DNA of 64,000 nt, taken from Methyloligella sp. Its GTDB lineage: Bacteria > Pseudomonadota > Alphaproteobacteria > Rhizobiales > HXMU1428-3. Position 1 is the stretch's first letter. Every line of letters starts with the position of its first letter. This document shows positions 8,002-18,554 of this stretch, in pieces. Position numbers and translations under genes: made by a program. Under the pieces are notes generated by a model, which saw only the letters and a program-made list of their open reading frames with translations, was not told the origin of the DNA and searched no databases. The stretch spans positions 310,001-374,000 of the forward strand of contig BQJJ01000001.1 of the NCBI GenBank assembly GCA_021604645.1, written 5' to 3'.

Positions 8002-9390
8002 ATGGCAATGAGCAAGCATCAAAGCATAGATGAGTTAGGCCAAAGCGACAAAGAAGAGATTAGTAAAACTCTGATCAAAGAGGTTATCTCTTCCATTAAA
8101 GCGGATGATGTTAAATCACTTTTAAAACTTGTCGGAGAATTGCACTCTTCCGACCTTGCTGACTTGATTGAGAACTTGCCTGCCAAAAAGCGCAACAAAT
8201 TCATTTCTCTCTTAGGCGATGATTTTAATCTCGATACATATGCCGAACTTGAAGAGCCGGTGCGGACGAAAATTGTTGAGGATATGCCCAATGATGAAGT
8301 CGCCGACGTTATTCGGAAACTAGAAACAGATGATGCTGTCTACTTAATCGAGGATTTAGAAGAGGAAGAGCAAAGCAAAATCCTCGAGCAAATTCCTGAA
8401 ATTGAGCGGGCACCATTGGAGAGGTCCTTAGAATACCCGGAAGATAGTGCCGGCCGCCTGATGCAGGCTGAATTCATCGCGGTGCCTCCATTTTGGTCTG
8501 TTGGTCAAACCATAGATTACATGCGCGAGACCACAGATCTACCAAACATCTTTTCAGAGATCTATGTTATCAACCCGGATTTTCACTTGCTTGGTATCAT
8601 CACCTTAGATAGATTGCTTCGAACCGGGCGTCCCATTTCTGTAAACGACATCATGGACACAAGTCACCATGAAATCGACGCTAATCTGGACCAAGAAGAA
8701 GTAGCGCGGCAATTCGAGCGTTATAATTTATTTTCAATGCCCGTGGTTGATCAAGACAGACGCTTGTTAGGTGTCGTTATGATTGATGACATCGTTGATG
8801 TGATCAACGAGGAAGCTGAAGAAGACATCCACCGCCTGGGTGGTGTTGGTGATGAGGCCCTGACAGACACTGTCCTCAATATTGCCAAAAGTCGCTTTAC
8901 CTGGCTGGCGATCAATCTTTTTACAGCGATCCTTGCCTCCATCGTCATTAATATGTTCGACGCCACCATCAATGAAAAAGTCGCTCTCGCAGTGTTGATG
9001 ACCGTGGTCGCCTCAATGGGCGGCAACGCGGCTGTACAAACAATGACCGTATCAGTACGAGCCCTCGCCACGAAAGAGCTAACGCCAGTGAATGCGCTGC
9101 GTATTGTATCTAGGGAGGGCATGGTCGGTGTTTTAAATGGGATCTTGTTCGCAATTGTCACCGGCCTGGTGACACTGGTCTGGTTTCAAAGCACTGGGCT
9201 TGCTGTCATCATGGGGGTCGCGATGATTTTTAACATGATCATCGCAGGCCTCTCAGGCATTCTAATTCCAATTTTCTTAGAGCGCCTGAAAGTCGACCCC
9301 GCTGTCGCCTCAAGCGTTTTTGTGACAACAGTCACAGACGTCGTCGGCTTCTTTAGTTTCTTAGGCTTGGCAGCAATGTTCTTAGTTTAA
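8002..9390 (+). CDS. mgtE: Magnesium transporter MgtE
   Basis: It has 462 residues and starts at ATG 8002 after AAGGAG. Domain order is classical: an acidic, helical MgtE N domain (residues about 10-140, with DLADLIENLP and MPNDEVADVIRKLE), a pair of CBS domains (about 145-270, AEFIAVPPFWSVGQT through LLGVVMIDDIVDVI) and a five-helix membrane domain (about 290-460). The membrane domain carries ASMGGNAAVQTMTVSVRA and DPAVASSVFVTTVTDVVGFF, the pore motifs. In this family the N and CBS domains bind Mg and close the pore when internal Mg is high. Confidence 0.95.
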   Translation: MAMSKHQSIDELGQSDKEEISKTLIKEVISSIKADDVKSLLKLVGELHSSDLADLIENLPAKKRNKFISLLGDDFNLDTYAELEEPVRTKIVEDMPNDEVADVIRKLETDDAVYLIEDLEEEEQSKILEQIPEIERAPLERSLEYPEDSAGRLMQAEFIAVPPFWSVGQTIDYMRETTDLPNIFSEIYVINPDFHLLGIITLDRLLRTGRPISVNDIMDTSHHEIDANLDQEEVARQFERYNLFSMPVVDQDRRLLGVVMIDDIVDVINEEAEEDIHRLGGVGDEALTDTVLNIAKSRFTWLAINLFTAILASIVINMFDATINEKVALAVLMTVVASMGGNAAVQTMTVSVRALATKELTPVNALRIVSREGMVGVLNGILFAIVTGLVTLVWFQSTGLAVIMGVAMIFNMIIAGLSGILIPIFLERLKVDPAVASSVFVTTVTDVVGFFSFLGLAAMFLV

Positions 9391-9420
9391 TTTTAAAACC
9401 AGTATCCATGAGGGGTTTTG

Positions 9421-10779
9421 ATGAAATATAAAATTGGTTTGTTTTTTGTTTTCCTAAGTTTATGTAGTCCTACCGTCGTGTTTTCAAAAAACATTGATTA
9501 TAAATCAAAGCTAAGCATTTATCAGTTTGCAGTCTTTTCAATAAGTGATCAAAAACAACTTTCACTCAAGCAGGTAAAAGCAAAAATTGCGGCAAGTCTT
9601 TCAGAGGCTAAAATTGTTCAAAAATATTCTAAAGAAAATCTAAAACCTGAAGTCTTACTCGATTTAATCAATCAAGAAGGCTTAAAGAAATATCGTCCGC
9701 AAACTTTAAGAGAATTAAAATATTTTGGCCGAGGGCTAACGACTGGCGAAGCAGAAAAATTGCAGAAAAGCAATGAAGTGCTCGTTGTGACATTCTTTGT
9801 ACCTAAAAAATATGGAATGAGTTTTCACAAAAAAACTCTGAACTTCATGGCTGAGCTAGGGCAAGGTTGTTCATGTGTTCTATGGGATGAAACTACAAGA
9901 GAAACATATGGAGTGACTGCCTGGAAGGAAAGACGGTTAGCATATTGGGAAAATGCTTTACCAATCTCCAGGTTCCACACCGTCGTACATTTTTATAAAT
10001 CTGGAAACAAAGGTCTAGCAAGAGCTGTCTCTTTGGGGATGGGTAAATTCGGGCTGCCGGATGTTGTCATCAATGATATGACCGTTTCAGCTGGTAAGAC
10101 TATGGTGAGCTTGATCAATGTCATTACTCAAGCCATGGTCGAAAATAAAGCACTCTCTTCAAAAGGCGAGATGGTCCTCCAAATAGATCAAATGCAGCAT
10201 AAGCAGGAACAGAAATTATTATTCTCAGGCTTAAAGAAAAACCGAAAAGAAAAAGTTCTCATTAGGCTGGCTCCTTTAAAGAAAAATGATCCAGGAGATC
10301 CAAATAATCTAATTTTGGAAGTTCGGTTCGATCACGTAAGTGGAAAAAATCTACAAGAGAAACAAGGTAAATTAGTATCCGATGTTTTCGGTAGTGAAGA
10401 CAAAGTCTCTTTAGTGAAACATAATCAGGCAATAAATACCGCCAGTTCAAATGCCCGCAAAAAACTCCCAAAACTAAGACAAGAGGTCTTGGATCAATTC
10501 CAATCAACTGGGGGTGGTTACTTATTGTTAAAAGGACCATTTAAAACACCACAAGGCGGCAATGAGTGGATGTGGGTAGAAGTTATTAAATGGGAAAATA
10601 AACAAATCAGCGGATTTCTAAAAAACGAACCCCGTTTAATACCGAACCTAAAAGAGGGCGCAGAAGTCACAATCAAAGAAGATGATGTCTTTGACTATAT
10701 AAGAGTTAAAGCAGACGGAACCTCTGAGGGAAATGAAACAGGAAAACTGATTTTAAAATACCAGAAATCACAGTATTAA
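9421..10779 (+). CDS. Exported protein with C-terminal DUF2314 (YegJ-type) domain
   Basis: The start chosen is ATG 9421 (GAGGGG just upstream; an in-frame TTG precedes it). A signal peptide covers residues 1 to about 23 (LCSPTVVFSK). The long middle part has no recognised domain, although DVVINDMTVSAGKTMVSL looks like a conserved core. The C-terminal 90 residues (EWMWVEVIKWENKQISGFL, then LIPNLKEGAEVTIKEDDVFDYI) match the DUF2314 family. The function is unknown. It starts 31 nt after mgtE in the same direction, perhaps co-transcribed. Confidence 0.72.
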   Translation: MKYKIGLFFVFLSLCSPTVVFSKNIDYKSKLSIYQFAVFSISDQKQLSLKQVKAKIAASLSEAKIVQKYSKENLKPEVLLDLINQEGLKKYRPQTLRELKYFGRGLTTGEAEKLQKSNEVLVVTFFVPKKYGMSFHKKTLNFMAELGQGCSCVLWDETTRETYGVTAWKERRLAYWENALPISRFHTVVHFYKSGNKGLARAVSLGMGKFGLPDVVINDMTVSAGKTMVSLINVITQAMVENKALSSKGEMVLQIDQMQHKQEQKLLFSGLKKNRKEKVLIRLAPLKKNDPGDPNNLILEVRFDHVSGKNLQEKQGKLVSDVFGSEDKVSLVKHNQAINTASSNARKKLPKLRQEVLDQFQSTGGGYLLLKGPFKTPQGGNEWMWVEVIKWENKQISGFLKNEPRLIPNLKEGAEVTIKEDDVFDYIRVKADGTSEGNETGKLILKYQKSQY

Positions 10780-10798
10780 AAAACAAGGCGTCCTGTCA

Positions 10799-12199
10799 TC
10801 AGTCCCGCCAAAGCGCCGTTTTTGGATGAAACTGAGACCAGGCAAACCAAAATGCCTGATGGCTGCCAAGATCAGAGCCATCTGTCGAGATAGCTTTAAT
10901 GCCGCCTGCGTCAAGTTTCAAACGCACATTTTCAAAAGTAATAGCTTCACCTTTGCTCAACGCAACAAAAGCTTTGCTACGTTGAAATGCCACAGGCTTG
11001 CCAGATGCTGTGATGACACCAATAATATCCTCATGAACGGGTAACCGAGGGTCAACATCACCAACCGGGAATATCGGACCATTAGCATCTCGGTTATTGC
11101 GAAAATCAAAATCACGACCAAGCGCCAACTCTTCAACTAAAACGGTTGTTTTGGGGTGAGCCTTTTTCCATGTGCCCCAGTCAGTTGTTACAACACTGGC
11201 TTGCTTTAGCTGCACGTTTTTCGCAGCTAAAGGACCGGTGACCGCATGGCCTTTAAACGTATCAAACACTGAATAAGTCTCAACGTCATACATCACTTTA
11301 TTCGATCTGATTAATAGGCCTGAAGTGCGCAATATTGGCCGTTTAACACCAATAGGCACACGGTCAGTAAAATAGGCTTGGGCTGCTCCGCACAAAGTAC
11401 AGTAAGGAATGCCAAGATGACGTCCGCCTAATGTGTCATTCACCATCTCGCGCACTTCCATAATGCGCCGCGGATAAGCCCTGAACTCTCCATTGACCTC
11501 AATCCCAAAAACAATATCTTCGTCCTTCAGCCAAGTGGCCTCTTTTGCACTACTAACTTTCGGGTTATCAGCTGCGGGGATGCAATTGCATTCATCATCT
11601 GTTTTATTGTAAGCGCGGTCATCAATCAGCACACCGCCCCAAGAGACCTGCCGCCAGTCGATGTCACCACTCACAAAAATCTTATCCCAGCCAGGCACAA
11701 CACTTGTGAAAATGGCGCGCTTTGCAACTAAGTAATCGGGCGGTGCAGGTATATCCCAGGCAATGAGATGATCAGTCGTCTCGCCCCATGAATTTGATTT
11801 TGGCACAGTCTTACCCAACAACCTGGAAGCAGCATCTGTGAGTGCATCGTTCAATTGTTGTCCGGCAGTGAAGCGCATCAAGTCACTGATAATCCAAACT
11901 AGCCGCGGGTCTTTTGAGTTAACAATTGTATCAAGGGCAATGCCTTGGTCTCTTCCCCAAGTCGACTGCTTAATACCCTCAATAAAAGCCACTTGCACGG
12001 CAGATTGTACGTCCTTGGACAGCGGACCTTTGGGGATAGCTGGTGGCCGACCAAATTCCTTAATCACATAATCTGGAACAGTTGCAGCTTCCTTTGCATG
12101 CAGTACATCGGCCCTCATTGCATCGAGCAAAAAGAGGGAAGCAAGTACCAACGGTGCAAGCATGAAATTGCGGAAATAAGAACTAAGCGCAGAAACCAT
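10799..12199 (-). CDS. DUF3179 domain-containing exported protein
   Basis: The frame is open to 12379, but ATG 12199 is preferred because GAGAGG lies 8 nt before it and the protein then begins with a clean signal sequence (LAPLVLASLFLLDAMRADVLHA). This gives 466 residues. The C-terminal half is DUF3179: VNGEFRAYPRRIMEVREMVND, LGIPYCTLCGAAQAYF, LIRSNKVMYDVETYSVF, and FQRSKAFVALS. The family is widespread, with unknown activity. Conserved cysteines (NCIP, YCTLCG) suggest a metal or redox site. It is convergent with the DUF2314 gene and ends 20 nt from it. Confidence 0.82.
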   Translation of the reverse strand: MVSALSSYFRNFMLAPLVLASLFLLDAMRADVLHAKEAATVPDYVIKEFGRPPAIPKGPLSKDVQSAVQVAFIEGIKQSTWGRDQGIALDTIVNSKDPRLVWIISDLMRFTAGQQLNDALTDAASRLLGKTVPKSNSWGETTDHLIAWDIPAPPDYLVAKRAIFTSVVPGWDKIFVSGDIDWRQVSWGGVLIDDRAYNKTDDECNCIPAADNPKVSSAKEATWLKDEDIVFGIEVNGEFRAYPRRIMEVREMVNDTLGGRHLGIPYCTLCGAAQAYFTDRVPIGVKRPILRTSGLLIRSNKVMYDVETYSVFDTFKGHAVTGPLAAKNVQLKQASVVTTDWGTWKKAHPKTTVLVEELALGRDFDFRNNRDANGPIFPVGDVDPRLPVHEDIIGVITASGKPVAFQRSKAFVALSKGEAITFENVRLKLDAGGIKAISTDGSDLGSHQAFWFAWSQFHPKTALWRD

Positions 12200-12581
12200 A
12201 ACAGAACCTCTCAAATATCTGTTCCATCCAAACAGACACAGGCACCCAAAAAAGAGTACCCACGCCACCAGCAAGACACAGCAAAAATCAGCCGTGACCC
12301 CAGTGCCAAAACACCAAGCGCTAGATACAGACATTCTCAATCTCATCTCAATAAGTTGCAAATCACAACAAATCAGCATTTTGTGAACGGGGAATGTTTA
12401 CTACCGGGAGGAGTTTCAATAACAGTTAGATACACCAGCAACATATAAGATAAGTGGTGATATGCTCGGTTATAGTATTCTTGGAAAGTATCAAGAAAAG
12501 AGAGCTTTACTTACGAAGTGTTGCTGAGTAAAAACTGAAGTTAACGTGCGTGTCTAAAAGATAAGCTTGGAATGTTATTTG

Positions 12582-13031
12582 ATGTTTAAAAATATACTTA
12601 TTGGGTTCATTCTAATGTCTGTTGTTGCTTTTGCAAAGTGGCATTACTTTAAGCCTGTAACAGAGCAAAAACTTATCATTACAAATACTGTAATTCTAAA
12701 GCTTCAAATACTACGTCAAGAACCAAAATATTATGAGGTGCCGGACACTTCTTTCAATGGAATGAGTCCTGAAACACTAAGAAGATTGTCAGAAATCCAA
12801 CTCAACAAAATGATTGATAACATAATACATGGGATAGCTTCAAAACCCTTAAAACGTTTTGTTTTACAAGAGTTTAAAATAACAATGAATCAATTCGAAC
12901 CGACAGATACTGAGGATAGAGAAAGGTTTCTTGGATATCTTGAAGAAATAATGGATATAGTTGGAATAGAAAGTACAGACGGTTTGTTTAAAAGGTGGAT
13001 GTATGGTCCTATTTTAGGTCCATTTACTTAG
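12582..13031 (+). CDS. Hypothetical protein with N-terminal membrane segment
   Basis: ATG 12582 was chosen over an in-frame TTG 15 nt upstream; GGA lies about 10 nt before it. The 149 residues begin with a hydrophobic helix (KNILIGFILMSVVAFA). The rest is helical and charged, with LRRLSEIQLNKMIDNII and ERFLGYLEEIMDIVGIE. No family was recognised. It has no clear operon partner: the next gene starts 83 nt later in the same direction and is unrelated. Codon use is AT-rich. Confidence 0.55.
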   Translation: MFKNILIGFILMSVVAFAKWHYFKPVTEQKLIITNTVILKLQILRQEPKYYEVPDTSFNGMSPETLRRLSEIQLNKMIDNIIHGIASKPLKRFVLQEFKITMNQFEPTDTEDRERFLGYLEEIMDIVGIESTDGLFKRWMYGPILGPFT

Positions 13032-13114
13032 AAGAAATTATAAGAGAACGTCAACATAATTACAGCTAATTGACAATTTCAGGTATAGTTGATTGCTTAA
13101 CTATGGAGTTTCAT

Positions 13115-13510
13115 ATGACAAAAAAAGATGAAAAATTGAGACGAATGCAAGTCCGTGGAGATATCGGTAATCGTGAAATCCATAAACCCATCGCATCATC
13201 AAGCCATCCAGAATATTTAATTGCCTTTGCTTGTTTTGAATGTAGGAAAAGTTTTAAAAAGCCAGTAAACGACGAGAAACAAAAGTGCCCCCAATGCGGA
13301 GAGGTATTGAAGGATATGGGACGGAGTTTTAAAACTCCGAAAACGAGGGATGTTGATCAATGGACTAAGGTTCAACGGTTATGGGAAGCAGGGTTTCGGT
13401 TTGTTGGTAACGGTTGGCACGATAGCCCAAAACTGCCGGAACAGCCAAATGAGGTTGATCTATTTATTGCAGAAAATCCAACCCACCACCTGAGGTTTGA
13501 CCACGATTGA
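13115..13510 (+). CDS. Hypothetical zinc-ribbon protein
   Basis: ATG 13115 is preferred to the longer frame because GGAG lies 8 nt upstream. It encodes 131 residues with one zinc ribbon made of FACFECRKSF and KCPQCGEVL (two CxxC pairs about 20 residues apart). The C-terminal part (VQRLWEAGFRFVGNGWHD) resembles small bacterial proteins often seen as orphans. No enzymatic motif is present. It could bind nucleic acid or protein, which is inference from the fold only. Confidence 0.6.
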   Translation: MTKKDEKLRRMQVRGDIGNREIHKPIASSSHPEYLIAFACFECRKSFKKPVNDEKQKCPQCGEVLKDMGRSFKTPKTRDVDQWTKVQRLWEAGFRFVGNGWHDSPKLPEQPNEVDLFIAENPTHHLRFDHD

Positions 13511-13620
13511 TTGACCATTGCAGGAATTTTAAATTTCCTAGATGTCAGTGCATTTGCATGCCGAAGGCATAAGAAAAAACTAGTTTACACAGCGTAGATT
13601 CGGGTGCGAACAATACACAA

Positions 13621-13740
13621 AAACATCTTAACGAAGAAGGAGCTCAGTCCACTTCGGACTGAGGGACATGGCGAAGCCCGGCGCTTAGCGCCGCACAGCG
13701 TAGGGCCTGCCGCTTTTCAGCGGCAGAATAGCTCGTGAGT
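13621..13740 (+). repeat. Mosaic hairpin repeat with CGAAGAAGGAG left end
   Basis: The block starts CGAAGAAGGAG, then a hairpin (CTCAGTCC, TCGG-type loop, GGACTGAG), GGCATGG-like text, GGCGCTTAGCGCC, and a hairpin CTGCCGC/GCGGCAG. It ends AATAGCTCGTGAG. Related blocks occur at 41280-41396 and 55442-55686, with different stems but the same end motifs. Confidence 0.7.
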
Positions 13741-13742
13741 TA

Positions 13743-13772
13743 GCACGGTTGCGTAGTGGGCAACTGAAGTGC
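13743..13772 (+). repeat. Short hairpin (REP-like) unit
   Basis: GCAC-GGTTGC, loop GTAGTGG, GCAAC, TGAA, GTGC. The outer arms are GCAC/GTGC here, where most copies have GTGC/GCAC or GCGC/GCGC, so pairing is kept with different bases. Confidence 0.85.
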
Positions 13773-13778
13773 CAAGCA

Positions 13779-14129
13779 TTAAGCTAAAGCACTCTGCTCG
13801 TTGAAGCTGACACCTTTGTCTTTTAAGAGCTGTTGTAGTTCGCCAGCTTGGGTCATTTCACGAATGATATCGCAGCCGCCAACAAACTCACCCTTAACAT
13901 AAAGCTGAGGTACAGTTGGCCAGTCTGAGAATGACTTAATGCCTTCGCGAATTCCCATATCATCAAGAACATTCACGTCTTTAAACTCAAGACCAAGATA
14001 GTCCATGATCTGAGCAACTTGACCAGAAAAACCACATTGTGGAAATTTATGTGTGCCCTTCATGAAAAGAACAACGTCATTTGAGGCCACTGTTTGGCGG
14101 ATCCAGTCATGGATTTCTTGTTCACTCAT
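13779..14129 (-). CDS. grxD: Monothiol glutaredoxin, CGFS type
   Basis: The 116 residues carry the signature KFPQCGFSGQ (CGFS, residues about 30-33), WPTVPQLYVKGEFVGGCDII and the glutathione-binding TVP loop. CGFS glutaredoxins bind a glutathione-ligated 2Fe-2S cluster shared with BolA and pass it to Fe-S acceptors. The neighbouring bolA gene, 39 nt upstream in the same direction, fits that partnership. The pair follows the purine genes, as in other alphaproteobacteria. Confidence 0.95.
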   Translation of the reverse strand: MSEQEIHDWIRQTVASNDVVLFMKGTHKFPQCGFSGQVAQIMDYLGLEFKDVNVLDDMGIREGIKSFSDWPTVPQLYVKGEFVGGCDIIREMTQAGELQQLLKDKGVSFNEQSALA

Positions 14130-14168
14130 AGTTTTAAATCCTTGTTTTAAGTCTGTTTGATCACCCTT

Positions 14169-14408
14169 TCAGGCGTCTGTTGGGGCTGATGTTTCTAAAG
14201 CAAGAGCGTGCAAAACACCGCCCATATTGCCTTTTAAAGCGCCATAAACCATTTGGTGCTGCTGAACGCGGCTTTTGCCCGCAAATGCACTCGAAATGAC
14301 TTTCGCTGAATAATGATCTCCATCTCCCGCCAAATCGGTAATCTCGATTTGAGCATCAGGCAGAGCCTCTTTAATCATCCGTTCAATTTCACTGGCTTCC
14401 ATTGGCAT
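14169..14408 (-). CDS. bolA: BolA family protein
   Basis: It has 79 residues. Seen: IERMIKEALPDAQIEITDLAGDG at the N-terminus, then HYSAKVISSAFAGKSRVQQHQMVY and a final helix, the complete small BolA fold with its conserved FxGxxxxxRHxxVY-like segment (here FAGKSRVQQHQMVY). BolA proteins form Fe-S-bound heterodimers with CGFS glutaredoxins, and grxD is the next gene. Starts at ATG 14408, 46 nt after the purL stop. Confidence 0.93.
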   Translation of the reverse strand: MPMEASEIERMIKEALPDAQIEITDLAGDGDHYSAKVISSAFAGKSRVQQHQMVYGALKGNMGGVLHALALETSAPTDA

Positions 14409-14454
14409 AGGTGCAAATCCTTCTTTTCGTCTAGTATATAAGAGCGATTTTCAT

Positions 14455-16704
14455 TTATGCCAGTAAATTCGGCAAATAAGCTTCAAACTCAGCAGATAAT
14501 TGTTCCAAAGGTAAAGAACCGTGACTTTCGATGGTTATCTCATTTCCAGTTACCACCCCAATCTGGTAAGCAGGAATGCCTTTATCCGACAATTCAGCCA
14601 ACAAGGCCTCACTGTCGCCTGGGTTAACAGAGACGACATAACGCGCCTGGTCTTCACCAAACCAGAAGCTACCAGCAGGAATATCGCCTGAAATATCATC
14701 AAGCTTAACACCAATTTTACCCGCCAAACACATCTCAGCAACAGCAACTAATAAGCCACCATCAGATGTATCGTGAACAGCTTTTAAGCGCCCTTCAATA
14801 ATGAGCGAGCGGATCATATCACCATGTTTACGCTCAAGCTCAAGGTCAACAGCAGGCGGTGCGCCATTAAAGTCACCAGTTTGCAACTCCTGATAAATGC
14901 TTTGCCCAACATGGCCAGTTGTCTCACCGATCACAATCAGAACATCACCTTCATCACGAAGAGCAACAGTGGCTTGGGTAGAAATATCATCAATCAGCCC
15001 GATGCCGCCAATGGCTGGAGTTGGCGGAATGCCAATACCATTGGTTTCATTATAAAGTGAAACATTGCCAGAAACGATCGGGTAATCAAGAGCGCGGCAC
15101 GCATCACCCATGCCCTCGAGACAACCAACAAATTGCCCCATGATTTCTTCGCGCGTCGGGTTGCCAAAGTTGAGACAATTGGTAATGGCCAATGGAGATG
15201 CTCCAACAGCAGTTAGGTTCCGCCACGTCTCAACCACAGCTTGCTTGCCACCCTCATAAGGGTCCGCATAACAATAGCGCGGTGTCACATCGGTAGCAGA
15301 CGCTAAGCCTTTTTTCGTTCCATGCACACGAACCACAGCGGCATCACCGCCAGGGCGCTGCACAGTGTCACCCATCACCATGTGATCATATTGTTCATAA
15401 ATCCAGCGGCGCGAACAAAGGTGAGGGCCACTCATCAATGTCTTTAATGTGCCAAGCACATCATCCGTTGCTGGCACATCTGAAGGTGAGATTGCATCTG
15501 GTTTTGGTGTTTTAACAAAGGGACGCTGATATTCAGGCGCACTGTCTGCCAAAGTCGCCACCGGCAAGTTCGCCTCAATCACACCTTTATGATGCACAAT
15601 CAAACGGCCCGTGTCAGTGGTCTCACCAACAACCGCAAAATCAAGATCCCATTTATCAAAGATAGCTTTCGCTGAAGCCTCAGAGCCTGGTTTTAAAACC
15701 ATAAGCATCCGTTCCTGACTTTCAGAAAGCATCATCTCATAAGCCGTCATACCAGTTTCGCGCTGGGGCACATGATCAAGGTTCATAGTGAAACCAACAC
15801 CGCCCTTATCAGCCATCTCAACAGAAGATGAAGTCAGACCAGCCGCGCCCATATCCTGAATAGCAATGATCGCGTCAGAGCTCATCAACTCAAGGCATGC
15901 CTCAAGCAATAGTTTTTCAGCAAATGGGTCGCCCACTTGAACAGTAGGGCGTTTCTCATCCGTTTGCTCATCAAACTCAGCTGATGCCATGGTCGCGCCG
16001 TGAATACCATCACGTCCGGTTTTAGAACCCACATAAACAACCGGCAAACCAACACCTTTTGCAGCCGAGTAGAAAATTTTGTCAGTATCCGCCAAGCCAA
16101 TGCACATCGCATTCACAAGAATGTTTTGATCATAGCGTTTATCAAAATTAGTCTCACCGCCAACCGTTGGCACGCCCATGCAATTACCATAAGCCGCAAT
16201 ACCAGCCACTACGCCGTTGACAAGATGACTTGTTTTCGGATGATCAGGCGCACCAAAACGAAGCGCGTTTAGGTTCGCAACAGGGCGCGCACCCATGGTA
16301 AAGACGTCGCGCATAATCCCGCCAACACCGGTTGCCGCACCTTGAAAAGGCTCAATGTAAGACGGGTGGTTATGGCTTTCCATTTTGAAAATTGCCGCTT
16401 GACCATCACCCAAATCAACAACACCTGCGTTCTCACCAGGTCCTTGAATAACTTGAGGTCCATCAACCGGTAGCTTTTTAAGATGGAAGCGTGATGATTT
16501 GTAAGAGCAGTGCTCAGACCACATCACAGAGAAAATGCCAAGCTCAGTCGAAGAGGGCTCTCTGCCGATAATCTCAAGAAGGTGCTTATACTCATCATCA
16601 CTAAGCCCATGTTCGGCGATTAATTCAGCCGTAATAGCCACAGGCTCAGGAATTTCAGTTTCAGATATAAGAGTTGTATCGCTCATGCCATTATTCTCAC
16701 TCAA
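14455..16704 (-). CDS. purL: Phosphoribosylformylglycinamidine synthase, subunit PurL
   Basis: This is the synthetase subunit of the three-part FGAM synthase (PurL-PurS-PurQ). It makes formylglycinamidine ribonucleotide from FGAR, ATP and ammonia in purine synthesis. At 749 residues it is the small PurL type, which needs PurS and PurQ, and both are encoded next door. Seen: [19 protein letters not shown] (active-site His), [45 protein letters not shown], and the repeated half-domain later ([18 protein letters not shown]). Its start overlaps the purQ stop by 4 nt. Confidence 0.97.
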   Translation of the reverse strand: MSENNGMSDTTLISETEIPEPVAITAELIAEHGLSDDEYKHLLEIIGREPSSTELGIFSVMWSEHCSYKSSRFHLKKLPVDGPQVIQGPGENAGVVDLGDGQAAIFKMESHNHPSYIEPFQGAATGVGGIMRDVFTMGARPVANLNALRFGAPDHPKTSHLVNGVVAGIAAYGNCMGVPTVGGETNFDKRYDQNILVNAMCIGLADTDKIFYSAAKGVGLPVVYVGSKTGRDGIHGATMASAEFDEQTDEKRPTVQVGDPFAEKLLLEACLELMSSDAIIAIQDMGAAGLTSSSVEMADKGGVGFTMNLDHVPQRETGMTAYEMMLSESQERMLMVLKPGSEASAKAIFDKWDLDFAVVGETTDTGRLIVHHKGVIEANLPVATLADSAPEYQRPFVKTPKPDAISPSDVPATDDVLGTLKTLMSGPHLCSRRWIYEQYDHMVMGDTVQRPGGDAAVVRVHGTKKGLASATDVTPRYCYADPYEGGKQAVVETWRNLTAVGASPLAITNCLNFGNPTREEIMGQFVGCLEGMGDACRALDYPIVSGNVSLYNETNGIGIPPTPAIGGIGLIDDISTQATVALRDEGDVLIVIGETTGHVGQSIYQELQTGDFNGAPPAVDLELERKHGDMIRSLIIEGRLKAVHDTSDGGLLVAVAEMCLAGKIGVKLDDISGDIPAGSFWFGEDQARYVVSVNPGDSEALLAELSDKGIPAYQIGVVTGNEITIESHGSLPLEQLSAEFEAYLPNLLA

Positions 16705-17390
16705 TGAAGTGCCTCCACCAAACTTTCAAACAGTCCTAAACCATCTGTTCCGCCAAGCTCTTGCGAGATCAGGCGTTCAGGGTGAGGCATAAGGCCAAGC
16801 ACCTTCATGTCTTTATTATAAATTCCTGCAATGTTGTTCTGAGAACCATTTGGATTGGCATCAGCCGATGCATTGCCGGCATCATCCACATAGCGAAACG
16901 CGACACGGCCATCACCTTCTAATTCTTTTAAGGTTTCAGGAGAGGCAAAGTAGTTGCCATCATGATGGGCAATCGGAATGGTGATGATCTCACCTTGATC
17001 ATATTGAGATGTAAAGATTGTATCGTTGCGCTCAACTTTCAGCAGAACATCTTTACATAAAAATTTAATATCGCGGTTGCGCATAAGGGCGCCTGGTAAA
17101 AGCTCGCTTTCAACCAAAACCTGAAAGCCATTACAAATTCCAAGAACTGGTACACCAGTTTTTGCCTTGGTAATAACATCTTTCATAATAGGAGATTGCG
17201 CAGCCATCGCACCGGAGCGCAAATAATCACCAAATGAAAAACCACCAGGCAACACGATTAAGTCACTCTCTGGTACGGTGCTCTCTGCATGCCAAACCAA
17301 AGAGGGCTTAGAACCTGTAATTTTCTCAAGGGCAACGCTTGCATCTCGGTCGCAATTTGAAGCGGGAAAAACAATAACGGATGATCGCAT
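16701..17390 (-). CDS. purQ: Phosphoribosylformylglycinamidine synthase, glutaminase subunit PurQ
   Basis: This class I glutamine amidotransferase supplies ammonia to PurL. The nucleophile Cys lies in [11 protein letters not shown] and the His-Glu pair in [25 protein letters not shown]-like text ([18 protein letters not shown]) marks the N-terminal part. The 229 residues match the PurS-dependent PurQ type. It overlaps purL by 4 nt and starts 5 nt after the purS stop, so expression is likely coupled. Confidence 0.97.
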   Translation of the reverse strand: MRSSVIVFPASNCDRDASVALEKITGSKPSLVWHAESTVPESDLIVLPGGFSFGDYLRSGAMAAQSPIMKDVITKAKTGVPVLGICNGFQVLVESELLPGALMRNRDIKFLCKDVLLKVERNDTIFTSQYDQGEIITIPIAHHDGNYFASPETLKELEGDGRVAFRYVDDAGNASADANPNGSQNNIAGIYNKDMKVLGLMPHPERLISQELGGTDGLGLFESLVEALH

Positions 17391-17395
17391 CAGAG

Positions 17396-17635
17396 TTACT
17401 CCAGCTCAATAGAGTAATTTTCAATCACCGTGTTGGCCAGAAGCTTTTCGCACATTTCTGTAACCCGGGTCATTGCGGTTTCCTTATCAGTATCATTCAG
17501 ATCAAGTTCAATCAGCTTACCTTGACGAACTTCATCAACACCAGCAAAGCCAAGCCCCTCAAGAGCATGTTCGATGGCCTTTCCTTGTGGGTCAAGAACG
17601 CCGGTTTTTAATGTAACAGTGATCCGTGCTTTCAT
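17396..17635 (-). CDS. purS: Phosphoribosylformylglycinamidine synthase, small subunit PurS
   Basis: The start ATG 17635 gives 79 residues, [20 protein letters not shown], the usual PurS length; the longer open frame upstream has no family support. Also seen: [14 protein letters not shown]. PurS bridges PurL and PurQ and helps pass ammonia between them. Spacing to purQ is 5 nt. Confidence 0.94.
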   Translation of the reverse strand: MKARITVTLKTGVLDPQGKAIEHALEGLGFAGVDEVRQGKLIELDLNDTDKETAMTRVTEMCEKLLANTVIENYSIELE

Positions 17636-17780
17636 TTTTGTGTCTTTCTTTAGTCTTTCGTAAAAGCTGCAACCATAAATGGCCTCGCTTTTTAAAACCG
17701 AGACCATATTAGTGATAGATATTTTGTTAATAAAATTAGGTGTGGAACAAACCTAACGAGTTAGGCTCCACCACACTGTC

Positions 17781-18554
17781 TTATTCGTTTGATGTTACAA
17801 GCCTTGGACCAGAAGGTTCGTTTGTTGGGTTTTCGGTTAAAATGCCAAGGCGTTTAGCAACTTCAGTATAGGCATCAATCAATCCACCTAAATCCTGACG
17901 AAAACGGTCTTTGTCCAACTTGTCATCAGTTTCTATGTCCCAAAGGCGACAACAATCCGGGCTAATTTCATCAGCAAGAATGATCTTCATAGTTTCATTT
18001 TCAAAATGGCGGCCAAACTCAATCTTAAAGTCGACAAGACGAATGCCGATGCCAAAAAACAAACCAGAGAGAAAATCATTAATCCGAAGGGCAAGAGCCA
18101 TCATCTCATCTATTTCTTGCGGATTAGCCCAGCCAAAAGCTGTTATATGCTCTTCAGAGACCATAGGATCATCTAATTCATCAGACTTGTAATAAAACTC
18201 GATGATAGAGCGAGGCAATTGCATGCCTTCATCAAGCCCGAGTTTTTTGACCAAAGAACCGGCCGCAACATTGCGCACAACCACTTCAATCGGCACGATC
18301 TCACATTCTTTAATGAGTTGCTCACGCATATTCATTCGTTTGATGAAATGCGTAGGGATACCTATTGAACCAAGGCGATCAAATATATGTTCTGAGATAC
18401 GATTGTTTAAAACACCCTTACCTTCAATAGAATCATGCTTTTTTGCGTTAAACGCAGTGGCATCATCTTTAAAATGTTGAATGAGTGTTCCAGGCTCTGG
18501 GCCTTCATAAAGGATCTTTGCTTTACCTTCATAAAGCCGTCTGCGACGGTTCAT
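17781..18554 (-). CDS. purC: Phosphoribosylaminoimidazole-succinocarboxamide synthase
   Basis: SAICAR synthetase joins CAIR and aspartate with ATP. Seen: [14 protein letters not shown] (nucleotide loop), [35 protein letters not shown]-like text ([15 protein letters not shown]) and [14 protein letters not shown]. At 257 residues it is the short bacterial form. It is the first gene of the purC-purS-purQ-purL run; the 145-nt gap before purS may hold a second promoter. The C-terminal extension after residue 240 is Pro/Ser-rich. Confidence 0.96.
   Translation of the reverse strand: MNRRRRLYEGKAKILYEGPEPGTLIQHFKDDATAFNAKKHDSIEGKGVLNNRISEHIFDRLGSIGIPTHFIKRMNMREQLIKECEIVPIEVVVRNVAAGSLVKKLGLDEGMQLPRSIIEFYYKSDELDDPMVSEEHITAFGWANPQEIDEMMALALRINDFLSGLFFGIGIRLVDFKIEFGRHFENETMKIILADEISPDCCRLWDIETDDKLDKDRFRQDLGGLIDAYTEVAKRLGILTENPTNEPSGPRLVTSNE

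Noticed and set aside
12200-12379. 60-residue N-terminal extension of the DUF3179 protein
   Set aside because: The internal ATG 12199 has a good ribosome site and starts a normal signal peptide; the extension has unusual composition and no family support.
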